Shown: piece after piece, positions 42,541 to 50,758 of the stretch
Layout of the letters: every line of letters starts with the position of its first letter
Numbering within the stretch: position 1 is the first letter of the stretch
NCBI RefSeq assembly: GCF_004217145.1
Contig: NZ_SHKR01000019.1
Span: forward strand, 62,001-126,000
Source of the DNA: Kribbella rubisoli
Lineage (GTDB): Bacteria; Actinomycetota; Actinomycetes; Propionibacteriales; Kribbellaceae
Direction: 5' to 3'
DNA: 64,000 nt
Position numbers and translations under genes: made by a program
Notes under the pieces: generated by a model
Databases searched by the model: none
What the model was told of the DNA's origin: nothing
What the model saw: the letters and a program-made list of their open reading frames with translations, nothing else

Positions 42541-44568
42541 TCACCGATCTCCTGACGCCTTGCGGGCCCCGCGCCGTACCTGGCCGGCGACCCGTTCTAC
42601 CCGGTCCTGCCGTTCCTCGGCCCCCTGCGAGGAGAGCAACTGGTAAGGAACGGACGTAACCATCACACCAGGTGTGAACAAGAGCCGCCCCTTGAGCCGG
42701 AGTGCGCTCTGGTTGTGCAGGATGTGTTCCCACCAGTGCCCGACGACGTACTCCGGGATGTAGACCATCACCACATCGCGCGGAGACTGCCTCCGGATGT
42801 CGCGGACATACTGCAGGATCGGCCGGGTGATCTCTCGGTACGGCGAGGCGAGCCGCTTCAGCGGGATCGGGATGCCGCGGGCCTCCCATTCGGCCTGCAG
42901 CTCGTCCGCCTCGTCCCGGTCGACGTCGACCGTGATCGCCTCGAGCGTGGACGGCCGGGCCGCCTTGGCGAAGGCCAGCGCCCGCAGCGTCGGCCGGTGC
43001 AGCTTCGACACGAGCACGATCGAGTGCACCCGCGACGGCAGCATCAGCGGCTCGTCGCCTTCGGCCGTCATCTGCTTGCGGACCGTCTCGTAGTGCCGGT
43101 GGATGCCCTTCATCAGCAGGAACAGCGCGCCCATCGCGATGATCGCGATGTAGGCGCCGTGGGTGAACTTGGTCAGCAGCACGATGATCAGTACGACGCC
43201 GGTCATCGTCAGACCGATCGCGTTGATGATCCGCGACCGCATCATCTGTCGGCGTTTGGCCGCGTCCGTCTCGGACTTCAGATGCCTGGTCCAGTGCCGG
43301 ATCATGCCGAACTGACTGAGCGTGAAACTGACGAACACGCCGACGATGTACAGCTGGATCAGCTTGGTCACCTGGGCGTCGAACGCGATGATCAGCGCGG
43401 CCGCGCACAGGGCCAGCAGGATGATCCCGTTGCTGTAGGCGAGCCGGTCGCCCCGGGTGTGCAGCTGGCGGGGCAGGTACCCGTCGCGGGCCAGGATCGA
43501 GCCGAGCACCGGGAACCCGTTGAACGCGGTGTTGGCGGCCAGCACCAGGATCAGCATCGTCGCGCCGATCACCAGGTAGAAGGCCGGCTGGAAGTTCGAG
43601 AACACCGAGTCGCCGATCTGGCCGATCACGGTCTTCTGGGTATAGCTGTCGCCCACCGGCTGCCCGTCGCGGTACAGCTGCGTCGCGGGATCCTCGGCGT
43701 ACCGAAGTTTGATCTTGCTGGCCAGGAACAGGATGCTCATCAGCATCGTCACCGCGACCGTGCCGAGCAGCAGCAGCGTGGTCGCCGCGTTCTTGCTCTT
43801 CGGCTTGCGGAACGCCGGTACGCCGTTGCTGATCGCCTCGACACCGGTCAGCGCAGCACAGCCGGACGAGAACGCCCGCGCCAGCAGGAAGACCGCGGCC
43901 AGCCCGGTGAACGCCTCGTGACCGGACTCGGCATGTACTTCGAAGTTCGCGCTCTCCGCCATCGGCAGGTTGCCCGCGCTCAGCCGGATCAGGCCCCAGA
44001 TCGCCATCCCGATGATCGAGAACATGAAGATGTACGTCGGGACCGCGAACACCGCCCCGGACTCACGGACCCCGCGCAGGTTCATCGCGGTCAGCAGAAG
44101 CACCAGGCCGACCGCGAGCGGTACCTCGTGCCCCTCCAGGAACGGCAGCGCCGACTTCGCGTTCTGTACGCCGGACGAGATCGACACCGCCACCGTCAGC
44201 ACGTAGTCGACCATCAGCGCGCTGGCCACGGTCAGCCCCGCCGTCGGGCCGATGTTCACCGTCGCGACCTCGTAGTCACCGCCGCCCGACGGGTACGCGT
44301 GCACGTTCTGCCGGTACGACGCGACCACGACGAGCATCACGAACGCGACCAGCAGGCCGATCTTCCAGGAATAGCTGTAGGCCGCCAGTCCGGCGATCGA
44401 CAGCGTCAGGAAGACCTCGTCGGGGGCGTACGCGACCGACGACAGCGCGTCGCTCGCAAACACCGGGAGGGCGATGCGCTTCGGCAGCAGGGTCTCACCC
44501 AGCTGCGTACTGCGCAGTTTGCGACCGAGCAGCAGCCGTTTGCCGAGGTCACCTAGAGCGGGAGTCAC
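42541..44568 (-). CDS. KimA-like APC-family potassium importer
   Basis: 675 residues with about 12 transmembrane segments followed by a cytoplasmic tail of about 170 residues. It matches the KimA/YdaO-type permeases: the start LPKRIALPVFASDALSSVAY, then AYPSGGGDYEVATVNIGP, and a long C-terminal domain starting VHSIVLVSKLHRPTLRALAF that in KimA resembles a universal-stress fold. KimA imports K+ with protons in Bacillus. The neighbours are two TrkA-type K+ regulatory proteins, divergently transcribed 94 bases away, which supports a potassium role. M. tuberculosis has Rv2690c next to ceoB/ceoC, as recalled. The GTG start at 44568 opens MTPALGDLGKRLLLGR. Confidence 0.87.
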   Translation of the reverse strand: MTPALGDLGKRLLLGRKLRSTQLGETLLPKRIALPVFASDALSSVAYAPDEVFLTLSIAGLAAYSYSWKIGLLVAFVMLVVVASYRQNVHAYPSGGGDYEVATVNIGPTAGLTVASALMVDYVLTVAVSISSGVQNAKSALPFLEGHEVPLAVGLVLLLTAMNLRGVRESGAVFAVPTYIFMFSIIGMAIWGLIRLSAGNLPMAESANFEVHAESGHEAFTGLAAVFLLARAFSSGCAALTGVEAISNGVPAFRKPKSKNAATTLLLLGTVAVTMLMSILFLASKIKLRYAEDPATQLYRDGQPVGDSYTQKTVIGQIGDSVFSNFQPAFYLVIGATMLILVLAANTAFNGFPVLGSILARDGYLPRQLHTRGDRLAYSNGIILLALCAAALIIAFDAQVTKLIQLYIVGVFVSFTLSQFGMIRHWTRHLKSETDAAKRRQMMRSRIINAIGLTMTGVVLIIVLLTKFTHGAYIAIIAMGALFLLMKGIHRHYETVRKQMTAEGDEPLMLPSRVHSIVLVSKLHRPTLRALAFAKAARPSTLEAITVDVDRDEADELQAEWEARGIPIPLKRLASPYREITRPILQYVRDIRRQSPRDVVMVYIPEYVVGHWWEHILHNQSALRLKGRLLFTPGVMVTSVPYQLLSSQGAEERQDRVERVAGQVRRGARKASGDR

Positions 44569-44662
44569 ACCGGTGATGTTAGAGGGCCCCGCAGGTCGGT
44601 GTAGCGTCTATCCCTGCCGAACCGAGCCAGCGGCCCCAGGTGGGGCAAGGAGTGATCACTCA

Positions 44663-45325
44663 GTGCACGTCGTCATCATGGGCTGCGGCCGCGTCGGGTC
44701 GATGCTCGCGCGTGGCCTGGAGAGACGCGGCCATACGGTCGCGATCATCGATCAGACGGCCGACGCGTTCCGGCGGCTCAGCCCGAACTTCACCGGCCGG
44801 ACCATCGTCGGCATGGGCTTCGACCGCGAGGTGCTGATCGAGGCCGGGATCGAGGACGCCGAGGCGTTCGCGGCGGTCTCCAACGGCGACAACTCGAACA
44901 TCCTGGCCGCCCGGGTCGCCCGCGAGAACTTCGGCATCTCCAACGTGGTGGCCCGGATCTACGACCCGGGACGCGCCGAGGTGTACCAGCGGCTCGGTAT
45001 CCCCACGGTCGGCACGGTCCGCTGGACGGTCGACCAGATGATGCGCCGGCTGCTGCCCGAGGGTTCCGAGCCGGAGTGGCGGGACCCGTCCGGCACGATC
45101 CGGCTGGCCGAAGTACACGTCCACGCGGAGTGGGTCGGCCGGCTCGCGTTCGACATCGAGAAGGCCACCGGCGCCCGGGTCGCGTTCCTGACCCGGCTCG
45201 GCGAGGGGATGCTGCCCCGGCCCGACACGGTCATCCAGGAGGGTGACCTGGTCCACGTCGTGATGCCGGAGCGGGATGCCGCAGCGATCGAGTCCCAGCT
45301 CGGCACGAAGCCTGAGGAGCTGTGA
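44663..45325 (+). CDS. TrkA-family potassium uptake regulatory protein (CeoB-like)
   Basis: 220 residues from GTG 44663, which has AAGGAG ten bases upstream. TrkA-N Rossmann domain at residues 1-130 (HVVIMGCGRVGSMLARGLER, with the acidic end IIDQ), then a TrkA-C domain at about 140-215 (TGARVAFLTRLGEGMLP, then GDLVHVVMPERD). Such subunits gate K+ channels or transporters in response to nucleotides. It overlaps the second TrkA gene, and both are divergent from the KimA-like permease. Together they correspond to ceoB/ceoC of mycobacteria. Confidence 0.93.
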   Translation: MHVVIMGCGRVGSMLARGLERRGHTVAIIDQTADAFRRLSPNFTGRTIVGMGFDREVLIEAGIEDAEAFAAVSNGDNSNILAARVARENFGISNVVARIYDPGRAEVYQRLGIPTVGTVRWTVDQMMRRLLPEGSEPEWRDPSGTIRLAEVHVHAEWVGRLAFDIEKATGARVAFLTRLGEGMLPRPDTVIQEGDLVHVVMPERDAAAIESQLGTKPEEL

Positions 45326-45999
45326 TGCGGGTAGCCATCGCCGGTGCCGGGAACGTCGGACGTTCGATCGCCGCCGAGCTGCTGGAGAACGGCCACGAGG
45401 TCCTGCTGATCGACAAGGACCCGCGGGCGATCAAGGCCGAGTCGGTGCCGCGCGCCGAGTGGCTGCTGGCTGACGCGTGCGAGCTGTCCTCACTGGAGGA
45501 GGCGGCGTTGCAGCGCTGCCAGGTGGCGATCGCCAGCACCGGTGACGACAAGGTCAACCTGGTCGTCTCGCTGCTCGCGAAGACGGAGTTCGGCGTACCG
45601 CGAACCGTTGCCAGGGTCAACCATCCGCGCAACGAGTGGATGTTCAACGAGGCCTGGGGCGTGGACGTCTCGGTGTCGACCCCGCGGATCATGTCCGCAC
45701 TGGTCGAGGAGGCGGTGTCGGTCGGCGACCTCGTCCGGCTGTTCACCTTCCGCCAGGGCGACGCAAACCTGGTCGAACTCACCCTGCCCGAAGACTCCCC
45801 GATGATCGGCCAACGCGTCGGCGACATCGACTGGCCCCTCGACACCGCGTTGGTCGTCATCCTCCGCGAGGGCCGAGTACTACGCCCCGACCCCGAAGGC
45901 ACGCTCGAACTGAACGACGAACTCCTCTTCGTAGCAGCCGACGAAACCGAAGAGCAGCTCGAAGACATGCTCTCCCCCCACCACCGCAAGTCGGAGTAG
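45325..45999 (+). CDS. TrkA-family potassium uptake regulatory protein (CeoC-like)
   Basis: 224 residues from ATG 45325, with GAGGAG five bases upstream; GTG 45322 is an alternative. The TrkA-N fold begins MRVAIAGAGNVGRSIAAEL with VLLIDKD at the end of the second strand. The TrkA-C half is NLVELTLPEDSPMIGQRVGD and LNDELLFVAADE. It probably forms a heteromer or tandem ring with the preceding protein, regulating K+ transport. The last 220 bases switch to strongly C-ending codons. It is convergent with the DUF3159 gene 34 bases away. Confidence 0.93.
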   Translation: MRVAIAGAGNVGRSIAAELLENGHEVLLIDKDPRAIKAESVPRAEWLLADACELSSLEEAALQRCQVAIASTGDDKVNLVVSLLAKTEFGVPRTVARVNHPRNEWMFNEAWGVDVSVSTPRIMSALVEEAVSVGDLVRLFTFRQGDANLVELTLPEDSPMIGQRVGDIDWPLDTALVVILREGRVLRPDPEGTLELNDELLFVAADETEEQLEDMLSPHHRKSE

Positions 46000-46032
46000 C
46001 GGCAAAGGCAGTCGCCGCGGAGCGGTGTCCGA

Positions 46033-46815
46033 TTACTTCTTGTTGCCCCGGAGTAGGTGCGTGATGTGGTCGCGCGCCTCGTCCCACTTCTCCGCCGGTA
46101 GCGAGCCTCGGAGTACGGCGTACGCGAGCCAGATCGCCAGTGCGTAGAAGGGCAGGCCGAGGCCGATCTTCGCGATGCCGAGGGCGTTCAGGGAGCCGGT
46201 GAAGTACAGCGGGACCTGGACGATCAGCCGGATCGCGAACAGGCCGACGAAGACCAGCGTGGCCCGGGAGAAGCCCTTCAGCATCGCGGGGTCGCGGCGC
46301 CAGGCGGTGCCGGTCTGCGTGATCACGCCGTACAGGACGCCGAAGAGCGGCCAGCGGATCAGCACAGTGATCAGGTATAGAGCGCCGTACCCGAGGTTGG
46401 TCAGCAGACCCGGGACGTAGAAGTCCTTGGCGTTCCCGGTGCGGTTAGCGACCCAGGCCGAGATCAGTACGCCGATGAAGCCGCCGATGATGTTGCGCAA
46501 CTGCTGCCGACGCACCAGCCGCACCACCGCGATCACCGCCGCAATACCCACCGCGATGATCAGCGACAGCTGCAGCTTGTGGTCGGTGACGGCGTACGCG
46601 ACCAGGAACGCGATCCACGGCAACCCGATGTCGAGCAGCGCACCCCAACCACCGAGTGCCTGGAAGAAATCCTTGTCCGTAGACCGGGCCGGCTTCGCAG
46701 GCTCGTCGGACGCAGGCTCAGTGGCCGCGGCTTCGAGTTCGGGTTTCAGGATCTCGACCAGCTTCTCGTTGAGGTCCTCGTCGAGCTGGTCGCGGCGCGA
46801 CGTCGGCTCAGCCAT
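46033..46815 (-). CDS. DUF3159 integral membrane protein
   Basis: 260 residues. An acidic cytoplasmic N-terminus of about 60 residues leads to roughly six hydrophobic segments, starting LLDIGLPWIAFLVAYAV and ending LGLPFYALAIWLAYAVL. A positively charged loop RLVRRQQLRNIIGGFIG follows the second segment. This is the actinobacterial DUF3159 family; function unknown. Its start overlaps the OB-fold gene's stop by eight bases. The same neighbours (OB-fold, DUF3710, dut) are recalled in M. tuberculosis as Rv2693c-Rv2697c, so it belongs to a conserved block next to K+ regulation. Confidence 0.87.
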   Translation of the reverse strand: MAEPTSRRDQLDEDLNEKLVEILKPELEAAATEPASDEPAKPARSTDKDFFQALGGWGALLDIGLPWIAFLVAYAVTDHKLQLSLIIAVGIAAVIAVVRLVRRQQLRNIIGGFIGVLISAWVANRTGNAKDFYVPGLLTNLGYGALYLITVLIRWPLFGVLYGVITQTGTAWRRDPAMLKGFSRATLVFVGLFAIRLIVQVPLYFTGSLNALGIAKIGLGLPFYALAIWLAYAVLRGSLPAEKWDEARDHITHLLRGNKK

Positions 46816-47197
46816 GAGCTGCCTGGGGACGCAGCTCGTAGCGGGGGTTGAACATCACCCGGTCGCCGTCGACGACGCCGATCCGGCCGGACGCGATCAG
46901 CTCCGATCCGGCGTGGATGCCACCGATCTTGCGTCGGCCGAGCCAGATCAGCTTGACCGTGCCGGTGCCGTCGTACAACTCACCCTCCAGTGCTGGTACG
47001 CCGCCGCGCGGGCTGAACGTGATCGTGCGCAACGTGCCGTACAGCGTGACGAGTTCCCGGTCGTGACAGCCGGTGATGGAGCGCGCGCCGCAGTCCTGCG
47101 CGAAGTCCTGAAGGACCTCCGCGTCCTGCTGATCGCGGTCGCCGGCCAGGCCGCGGAAGGCACGCTTCCACAACCCCGCGGGTTTGCTGCTACCCAT
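46808..47197 (-). CDS. OB-fold nucleic-acid-binding protein
   Basis: 129 residues from ATG 47197. An OB fold of tRNA-anticodon-binding type is seen at residues 45-125: ELVTLYGTLRTITFSPRGG, then LEGELYDGTGTVKLIWLGR, then SELIASGRIGVVDGDRVMFN. The alternating strands and closing glycines are typical, and this is the only recognisable domain. It probably binds RNA or single-stranded DNA, or scaffolds a membrane partner, since its stop overlaps the DUF3159 start by eight bases. It lies 20 bases after the DUF3710 gene. Confidence 0.85.
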   Translation of the reverse strand: MGSSKPAGLWKRAFRGLAGDRDQQDAEVLQDFAQDCGARSITGCHDRELVTLYGTLRTITFSPRGGVPALEGELYDGTGTVKLIWLGRRKIGGIHAGSELIASGRIGVVDGDRVMFNPRYELRPQAAHG

Positions 47198-47216
47198 GAC
47201 GTCGAGTGTAGTCCGC

Positions 47217-47870
47217 TCAGGCTTCCTCGGTCGGAGTCGGCTGGGCACCCGGCGGCATCCGCAACGGCAGCGACTCACGCACGGCCATCGGCTCGTCGCC
47301 GCGGACCACGATCGCGTTGCGCAGCGTCTCCTCCATCGGCAGCGCCGCGTCCGGCTCGACCGCGGCGCGGCCCAGCACAGTGGCGCGGAGCAGCCAGCGC
47401 GGACCGTCCACGCCGATCACACGGGAGGTCTGGCTGAAGATCTGCCCCTCCGGGTCCTCGACCGGTACGACGAGCACCAGCTCGGTGCCGAACTGGCCGT
47501 CGTGCTCGGTCGCCGTACCGCCCATCCGGCTGGCCTCGGCGGCGATCTCCTGCCGGACCTCGTCCCAGATGCCGCTCGACCGCGGCGCCGCGAAGGCACG
47601 CAGCTCGAGCGCGGAGTCCTCGAGCATCAACAGCACCGCCTGGACCACGCCGCTCTGCTCGTCGACCTGAAGGCCCAGCTCCATCCCTTGCACGATGGTG
47701 ACCACCAGCGCGCCCAGGTCGATCCGGTTCTCCGCTTCCAGCAGCAGGTCGGCGTCGACCTCGGTCGAGTCGAACGGACCCTCGGAGCGGACGTCCAGCG
47801 GGCCCTCGTCGGCCACTGCATCGGTGTCGTTCGTCTCAGGATCGTTCTTGCCCTTGCGGCGGAAGATCAC
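47217..47870 (-). CDS. DUF3710 family protein
   Basis: 217 residues of the actinobacterial DUF3710 family, no known function. Typical blocks are GPFDSTEVDADLLLEAENRI, RIDLGALVVTIVQGMELGLQ, ELRAFAAPRSSGIWDEVRQE and VDGPRWLLRATVLGRAAVEP. No membrane segment and no catalytic motif are visible; it is acidic at the N-terminus. It lies between dut and the OB-fold gene, 86 bases after dut, and is probably co-transcribed with the OB-fold and DUF3159 genes. Conserved position beside dut is recalled in M. tuberculosis (Rv2696c). Confidence 0.86.
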   Translation of the reverse strand: MIFRRKGKNDPETNDTDAVADEGPLDVRSEGPFDSTEVDADLLLEAENRIDLGALVVTIVQGMELGLQVDEQSGVVQAVLLMLEDSALELRAFAAPRSSGIWDEVRQEIAAEASRMGGTATEHDGQFGTELVLVVPVEDPEGQIFSQTSRVIGVDGPRWLLRATVLGRAAVEPDAALPMEETLRNAIVVRGDEPMAVRESLPLRMPPGAQPTPTEEA

Positions 47871-47956
47871 AGCTCTTGCCTACTTCCTTGGTATTAGTAC
47901 AACTTCAGCACCGCGCCGTAGTCTCGCGTATCCGTCAGGTCAACGGATGCACGTGC

Positions 47957-48409
47957 TCAGCGTGTCACATCGCCGAAGCCGCCGGTCGACCCGTGCCCCT
48001 GGTCACCGCGGGCGGAACCGGGCAGCGAGGTCACCTCGACGAACCGGGCCTTCTCCACCTGCTGGATGACGAGCTGGGCGATCCGGTCGCCGCGTCGCAC
48101 TGTCACCTCGGTGTGCGGGTCGAGGTTGATCAGGCAGACCTTGATCTCGCCGCGGTAGCCGGCGTCGACGGTGCCGGGCGCGTTGACGATCGAGACGCCG
48201 TGCTTGGCCGCGAGGCCGGACCGCGGATGCACGAAGGCGGCGTACCCGTCCTGCAGGGCGATGGCGATGCCGGTGCCGACCAGGCCGCGCTCCCCCGGCT
48301 TGAGGGTCAGGTCGGCCGCCGCCACCAGGTCCGCGCCGGCGTCGCCGGGATGCGCGTACGACGGGAGCGGGAGTTCGGGGTCGATGCGCTGGATGAGTAC
48401 CTCGGTCAC
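47957..48409 (-). CDS. dut: dUTP diphosphatase
   Basis: 150 residues, the length of trimeric dUTPases. It hydrolyses dUTP to dUMP, keeping uracil out of DNA. All five motifs are visible: I in HPGDAGADL, II in HPRSGLAAKHG, III in GTVDAGYRGEIKV with the catalytic aspartate, IV in RRGDRIAQLVIQ, and V in RGDQGHGSTGGFG, the mobile C-terminal arm. The GTG start has no clear ribosome-binding site; TAGGGT lies eight bases upstream, so it may be leaderless. It is divergent from the DUF3093 gene with only 52 bases between. Confidence 0.96.
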   Translation of the reverse strand: MTEVLIQRIDPELPLPSYAHPGDAGADLVAAADLTLKPGERGLVGTGIAIALQDGYAAFVHPRSGLAAKHGVSIVNAPGTVDAGYRGEIKVCLINLDPHTEVTVRRGDRIAQLVIQQVEKARFVEVTSLPGSARGDQGHGSTGGFGDVTR

Positions 48410-48449
48410 GAGAGGCGACCCTATCGAGCGCCTCGCGACGGGTTCGTGC

Positions 48450-48455
48450 CAGGCT
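48450..48455 (+). promoter_or_regulatory. -10 element of DUF3093 promoter (leaderless)
   Basis: CAGGCT is followed by exactly six bases and the GTG at 48462. This fits the leaderless pattern seen at msrB, hemE, both DUF402 genes and fdhD. The divergent dut promoter must overlap the same 52-bp gap. Confidence 0.4.
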
Positions 48456-48461
48456 GGGTCC

Positions 48462-48917
48462 GTGGGTAGCTATCGCGAGAGTCTGCGCGTGCCGGTGTCG
48501 TGGTGGATCATCGCCGCTGCCGCTGTGATCACGCTGTTCGTCATCACCGCGGTGCCGGCCGGACTGATCGCCGGGAGCATCGTCGGCGGGGTCGCGGCGG
48601 TGCTGCTGGTGACGCTGTTCGTCCGGTACGGCGGTGCGCGGGTCGAGGTCGACGACGTACGGCTCCGGGCCGGACGGGCCGAGATCGACCGGTCGTACCT
48701 CGGCACGGTCGAGGCGCTGACCGGTGAGGACGCGCGGCTGGCGTTCGGGCGCGACTGCGATCCGAAGGCGTATCTGGTGCTGCGCAGTTACCTGCCGGGC
48801 GCGGTACGGGTGCAGATCACCGACCCGGGCGATCCTGCGCCGTACTGGCTGATCGCCACGCGGCACCCGGACCGGTTGGCTGCCGCGCTGAGCGGGCACA
48901 GCGTGGGAAGATCCTGA
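48462..48917 (+). CDS. DUF3093 membrane protein
   Basis: 151 residues of the actinobacterial DUF3093 family. Two adjacent hydrophobic segments lie near the N-terminus (VSWWIIAAAAVITLFVITAV and IAGSIVGGVAAVLLVTLFVR), then a soluble domain with VEVDDVRLRAGRAEIDRSYL, an ALTGEDARLAFGRDCDPKAY block and ITDPGDPAPYWLIATRHPDR. Function unknown; a PH-like fold on the cytoplasmic side is plausible. It is divergent from dut and followed 28 bases on by the DUF4235 gene, likely in one operon. Rv2698 is the recalled M. tuberculosis counterpart. Confidence 0.85.
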   Translation: MGSYRESLRVPVSWWIIAAAAVITLFVITAVPAGLIAGSIVGGVAAVLLVTLFVRYGGARVEVDDVRLRAGRAEIDRSYLGTVEALTGEDARLAFGRDCDPKAYLVLRSYLPGAVRVQITDPGDPAPYWLIATRHPDRLAAALSGHSVGRS

Positions 48918-48945
48918 CTGTCAGCAGTCGCGTTAGGAGAGTGCA

Positions 48946-49263
48946 GTGATCGGAGCGAAGATCGGCTGGAAGCTGGTGCAGGCCGCCTTCACGATCGTGG
49001 TCGGCCTGGCCGCGAGCAAGGCGGTCACCACGGCCTGGAAGCTCGGGTCCGGCGGGAAGCCGCCGAAGGACGGCACCGGAGGGTACGCCGAGGTCATCAC
49101 CTGGGCCGCTGCGAGCGCTGGAGCTGCTGCCGCGGCGAGGTTGTTCGCCGAGCGGCGGGCGGCGGCGTACTGGCTGAAGTCGACCGGCTATGCGCCCCCG
49201 GGCTACGAGCAGGCAGCCGCCGACGGCAGCCTCCTCAAGAGCATCAGCAAGAAGGACGACTGA
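48946..49263 (+). CDS. DUF4235 small membrane protein
   Basis: 105 residues. The N-terminus IGWKLVQAAFTIVVGLAASK is one hydrophobic helix, and TWAAASAGAAAAARLFAERR forms a second. The GSGGKPPKDGTGGYAE loop joins them, and the C-terminal AAAYWLKSTGYAPPGYE is typical of DUF4235. Function unknown; small actinobacterial envelope proteins of this family are often stress-related, but that is not evidenced here. The GTG start has TAGGAGA about six bases upstream. A perfect hairpin follows its stop. Confidence 0.82.
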   Translation: MIGAKIGWKLVQAAFTIVVGLAASKAVTTAWKLGSGGKPPKDGTGGYAEVITWAAASAGAAAAARLFAERRAAAYWLKSTGYAPPGYEQAAADGSLLKSISKKDD

Positions 49264-49291
49264 AAGTCGCTCGAGCGGTTTCAGACAGCAG

Positions 49292-49325
49292 CGGGACCGT
49301 TTCCAGGGGTCTGGAAACGGTCCCG
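49292..49325. terminator. 14-bp perfect hairpin terminator between DUF4235 and DUF4193 genes
   Basis: CGGGACCGTTTCCA (49292-49305) pairs perfectly with TGGAAACGGTCCCG (49312-49325) around GGGGTC. It lies between two convergent genes, 28 bases after the first and 31 before the second, and can serve both strands. No U-tract. Confidence 0.8.
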
Positions 49326-49356
49326 TTGGTGGTTGTTGCGAAGAAGGGCGCTGGTG

Positions 49357-49656
49357 TCAGGCTGCGCAGTCGCGGCAGATCAGCTGCCCGTTCTTCGTCT
49401 CGGCGAGCTGGCTGCGGTGGTGAACCAGGAAGCAGCTCGAACAGGTGAACTCGTCGGCCTGACGCGGGAGGACCCGGACCGCCAGCTCCTCGTGACTCAG
49501 GTCCGCGCCGGGCAGCTCGAAGCTCTCCGCGGCCTCGGCCTCGTCCTCGTCGACCTTGCCGGAGTTCTTGTCGTGACGGCGAGTCTTGAGCTCCTCGATC
49601 GACTCTTCGGAAGCGTCCTCGTCCGTCTTGCGCGGGGCGTCGTAATCAGTCGCCAT
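49357..49656 (-). CDS. DUF4193 zinc-ribbon protein
   Basis: 99 residues from ATG 49656. The N-terminal half is acidic and disordered (RKTDEDASEESIEELK). The C-terminal half carries two CxxC pairs, EFTCSSCFLVHHRSQL and QLICRDCAA, a zinc ribbon with conserved spacing. DUF4193 is a small actinobacterial family of unknown function, and Rv2699c is the recalled M. tuberculosis counterpart in the same block. A nucleic-acid or transcription-complex role is plausible from the ribbon but not shown. The upstream frame to 49797 is rejected, since homology starts at MATDYDAP. Confidence 0.88.
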   Translation of the reverse strand: MATDYDAPRKTDEDASEESIEELKTRRHDKNSGKVDEDEAEAAESFELPGADLSHEELAVRVLPRQADEFTCSSCFLVHHRSQLAETKNGQLICRDCAA

Positions 49657-49951
49657 GGTGTTTCCCTGCCCTCTTCGTACCCGTGGTGTTGCCTGCTGAG
49701 CCCTTGAACAGGTAGAGCGGCCGAGAAATTCCGCGTCGGCGCACCGCGCTGAATCTTCGTCCCCCGAAACCCTTGACAGCCAGGCCGGGATCGGCAATCA
49801 CCTCTCCCGAGGACGGGATTGTGCCCTATAAAGCGCCGTAATGCACGACTGGGTCCATGCTGTGGCCCGCGTGTCGCCACAAATGTCAGGACCGAACACC
49901 AAAATGCTCATTAGTGCGCGATACTGCGCAGCAACGAGCACACAACGACAC
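49657..49951. other. 295-bp intergenic region upstream of the DUF4193 gene
   Basis: No gene is supported here. On the minus strand a TATAGG-like -10 candidate lies near 49826-49831 and could serve the DUF4193 gene about 170 bases downstream, which would leave a long 5' leader. No clear terminator hairpin for suhB was found. The AGGG before the DUF4193 ATG is its probable ribosome-binding site. Confidence 0.3.
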
Positions 49952-50758
49952 CTAGGCGCGCAACGGGTTCGCAGCGGCCAACAGCTCGTGGAACGGCGCG
50001 AAGAGCGCCGGACTCGCCGCGATCGACATCTCCGGCGACACCGGAGCACCGTTCAGCCCGCCGACCGTCGCCCCGGCCTCGGCCGCGATCAGCGCACCCG
50101 CTCCGTAGTCCCACGGGTTCAGTCCGCGTTCGAAGACGACGTCCAGCCGGCCGCAGGCGACATAGCAGAGGTCGATCGCGCCGACCCCGATCCGGCGGAT
50201 GTCGCGGACCTTGGTGATCAGGTGCTGGATCACCTCCGCCTGCACCTGCCGGCGCGCTGGGTCGTACCCGAAGCCGGTCCCGACCAGGGCCTGGCTCAGC
50301 TCGGTCGCGCCCGACACCTGGATCGCCTTGCCGTCCGCGAACGCGCCGCCGCCCTTCGTCGCGGTGAACACCTCGCCCTTCGGCGCATCCACCACTACGC
50401 CGGCGACGGTCTCCCCGTCGTACTCGACGGCGATCGAGACGGCGTACGTCGGGATGTCGTAGAGGTAGTTGACCGTGCCGTCGATCGGGTCGACCACCCA
50501 GCGGACGCCGCTGGTGCCGACCACGTCGTCACCCTCCTCGCCGAGGAACGAGTCGTCCGGGCGGGCCTGGAGGACCCGGGCCCGGATCAGCTCCTCGGAC
50601 TCGCGGTCGACCGCGGTGACCACGTCGGTGAGGGTGCTCTTGGTGTCGGCGACCGTGATCGTGCCGCGGCGGCGTTCGACGATCAGCCCGGCCGCCTCCT
50701 CCGCCACCTCCACGGCAAGCTTGAGAAGGTCTTGCGGGCTTTCCGGGGAGGAGGTCAT
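49952..50758 (-). CDS. suhB: Inositol monophosphatase family protein (SuhB-like)
   Basis: 268 residues. The metal-binding motifs are complete: GEEGDD for the first Glu, DPIDGTVNYLYDIPTYAVSI for the Asp-Pro-Ile-Asp-Gly-Thr signature, and WDYGAGALIAAEAGATVGG for the C-terminal Asp. It dephosphorylates inositol-1-phosphate or a related sugar phosphate, which in actinobacteria feeds phosphatidylinositol and mycothiol. The exact substrate is not decided by sequence. The ATG at 50758 overlaps the ferrochelatase stop as ATGA, so the two are coupled. Position matches Rv2701c (suhB), as recalled. Confidence 0.92.
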   Translation of the reverse strand: MTSSPESPQDLLKLAVEVAEEAAGLIVERRRGTITVADTKSTLTDVVTAVDRESEELIRARVLQARPDDSFLGEEGDDVVGTSGVRWVVDPIDGTVNYLYDIPTYAVSIAVEYDGETVAGVVVDAPKGEVFTATKGGGAFADGKAIQVSGATELSQALVGTGFGYDPARRQVQAEVIQHLITKVRDIRRIGVGAIDLCYVACGRLDVVFERGLNPWDYGAGALIAAEAGATVGGLNGAPVSPEMSIAASPALFAPFHELLAAANPLRA

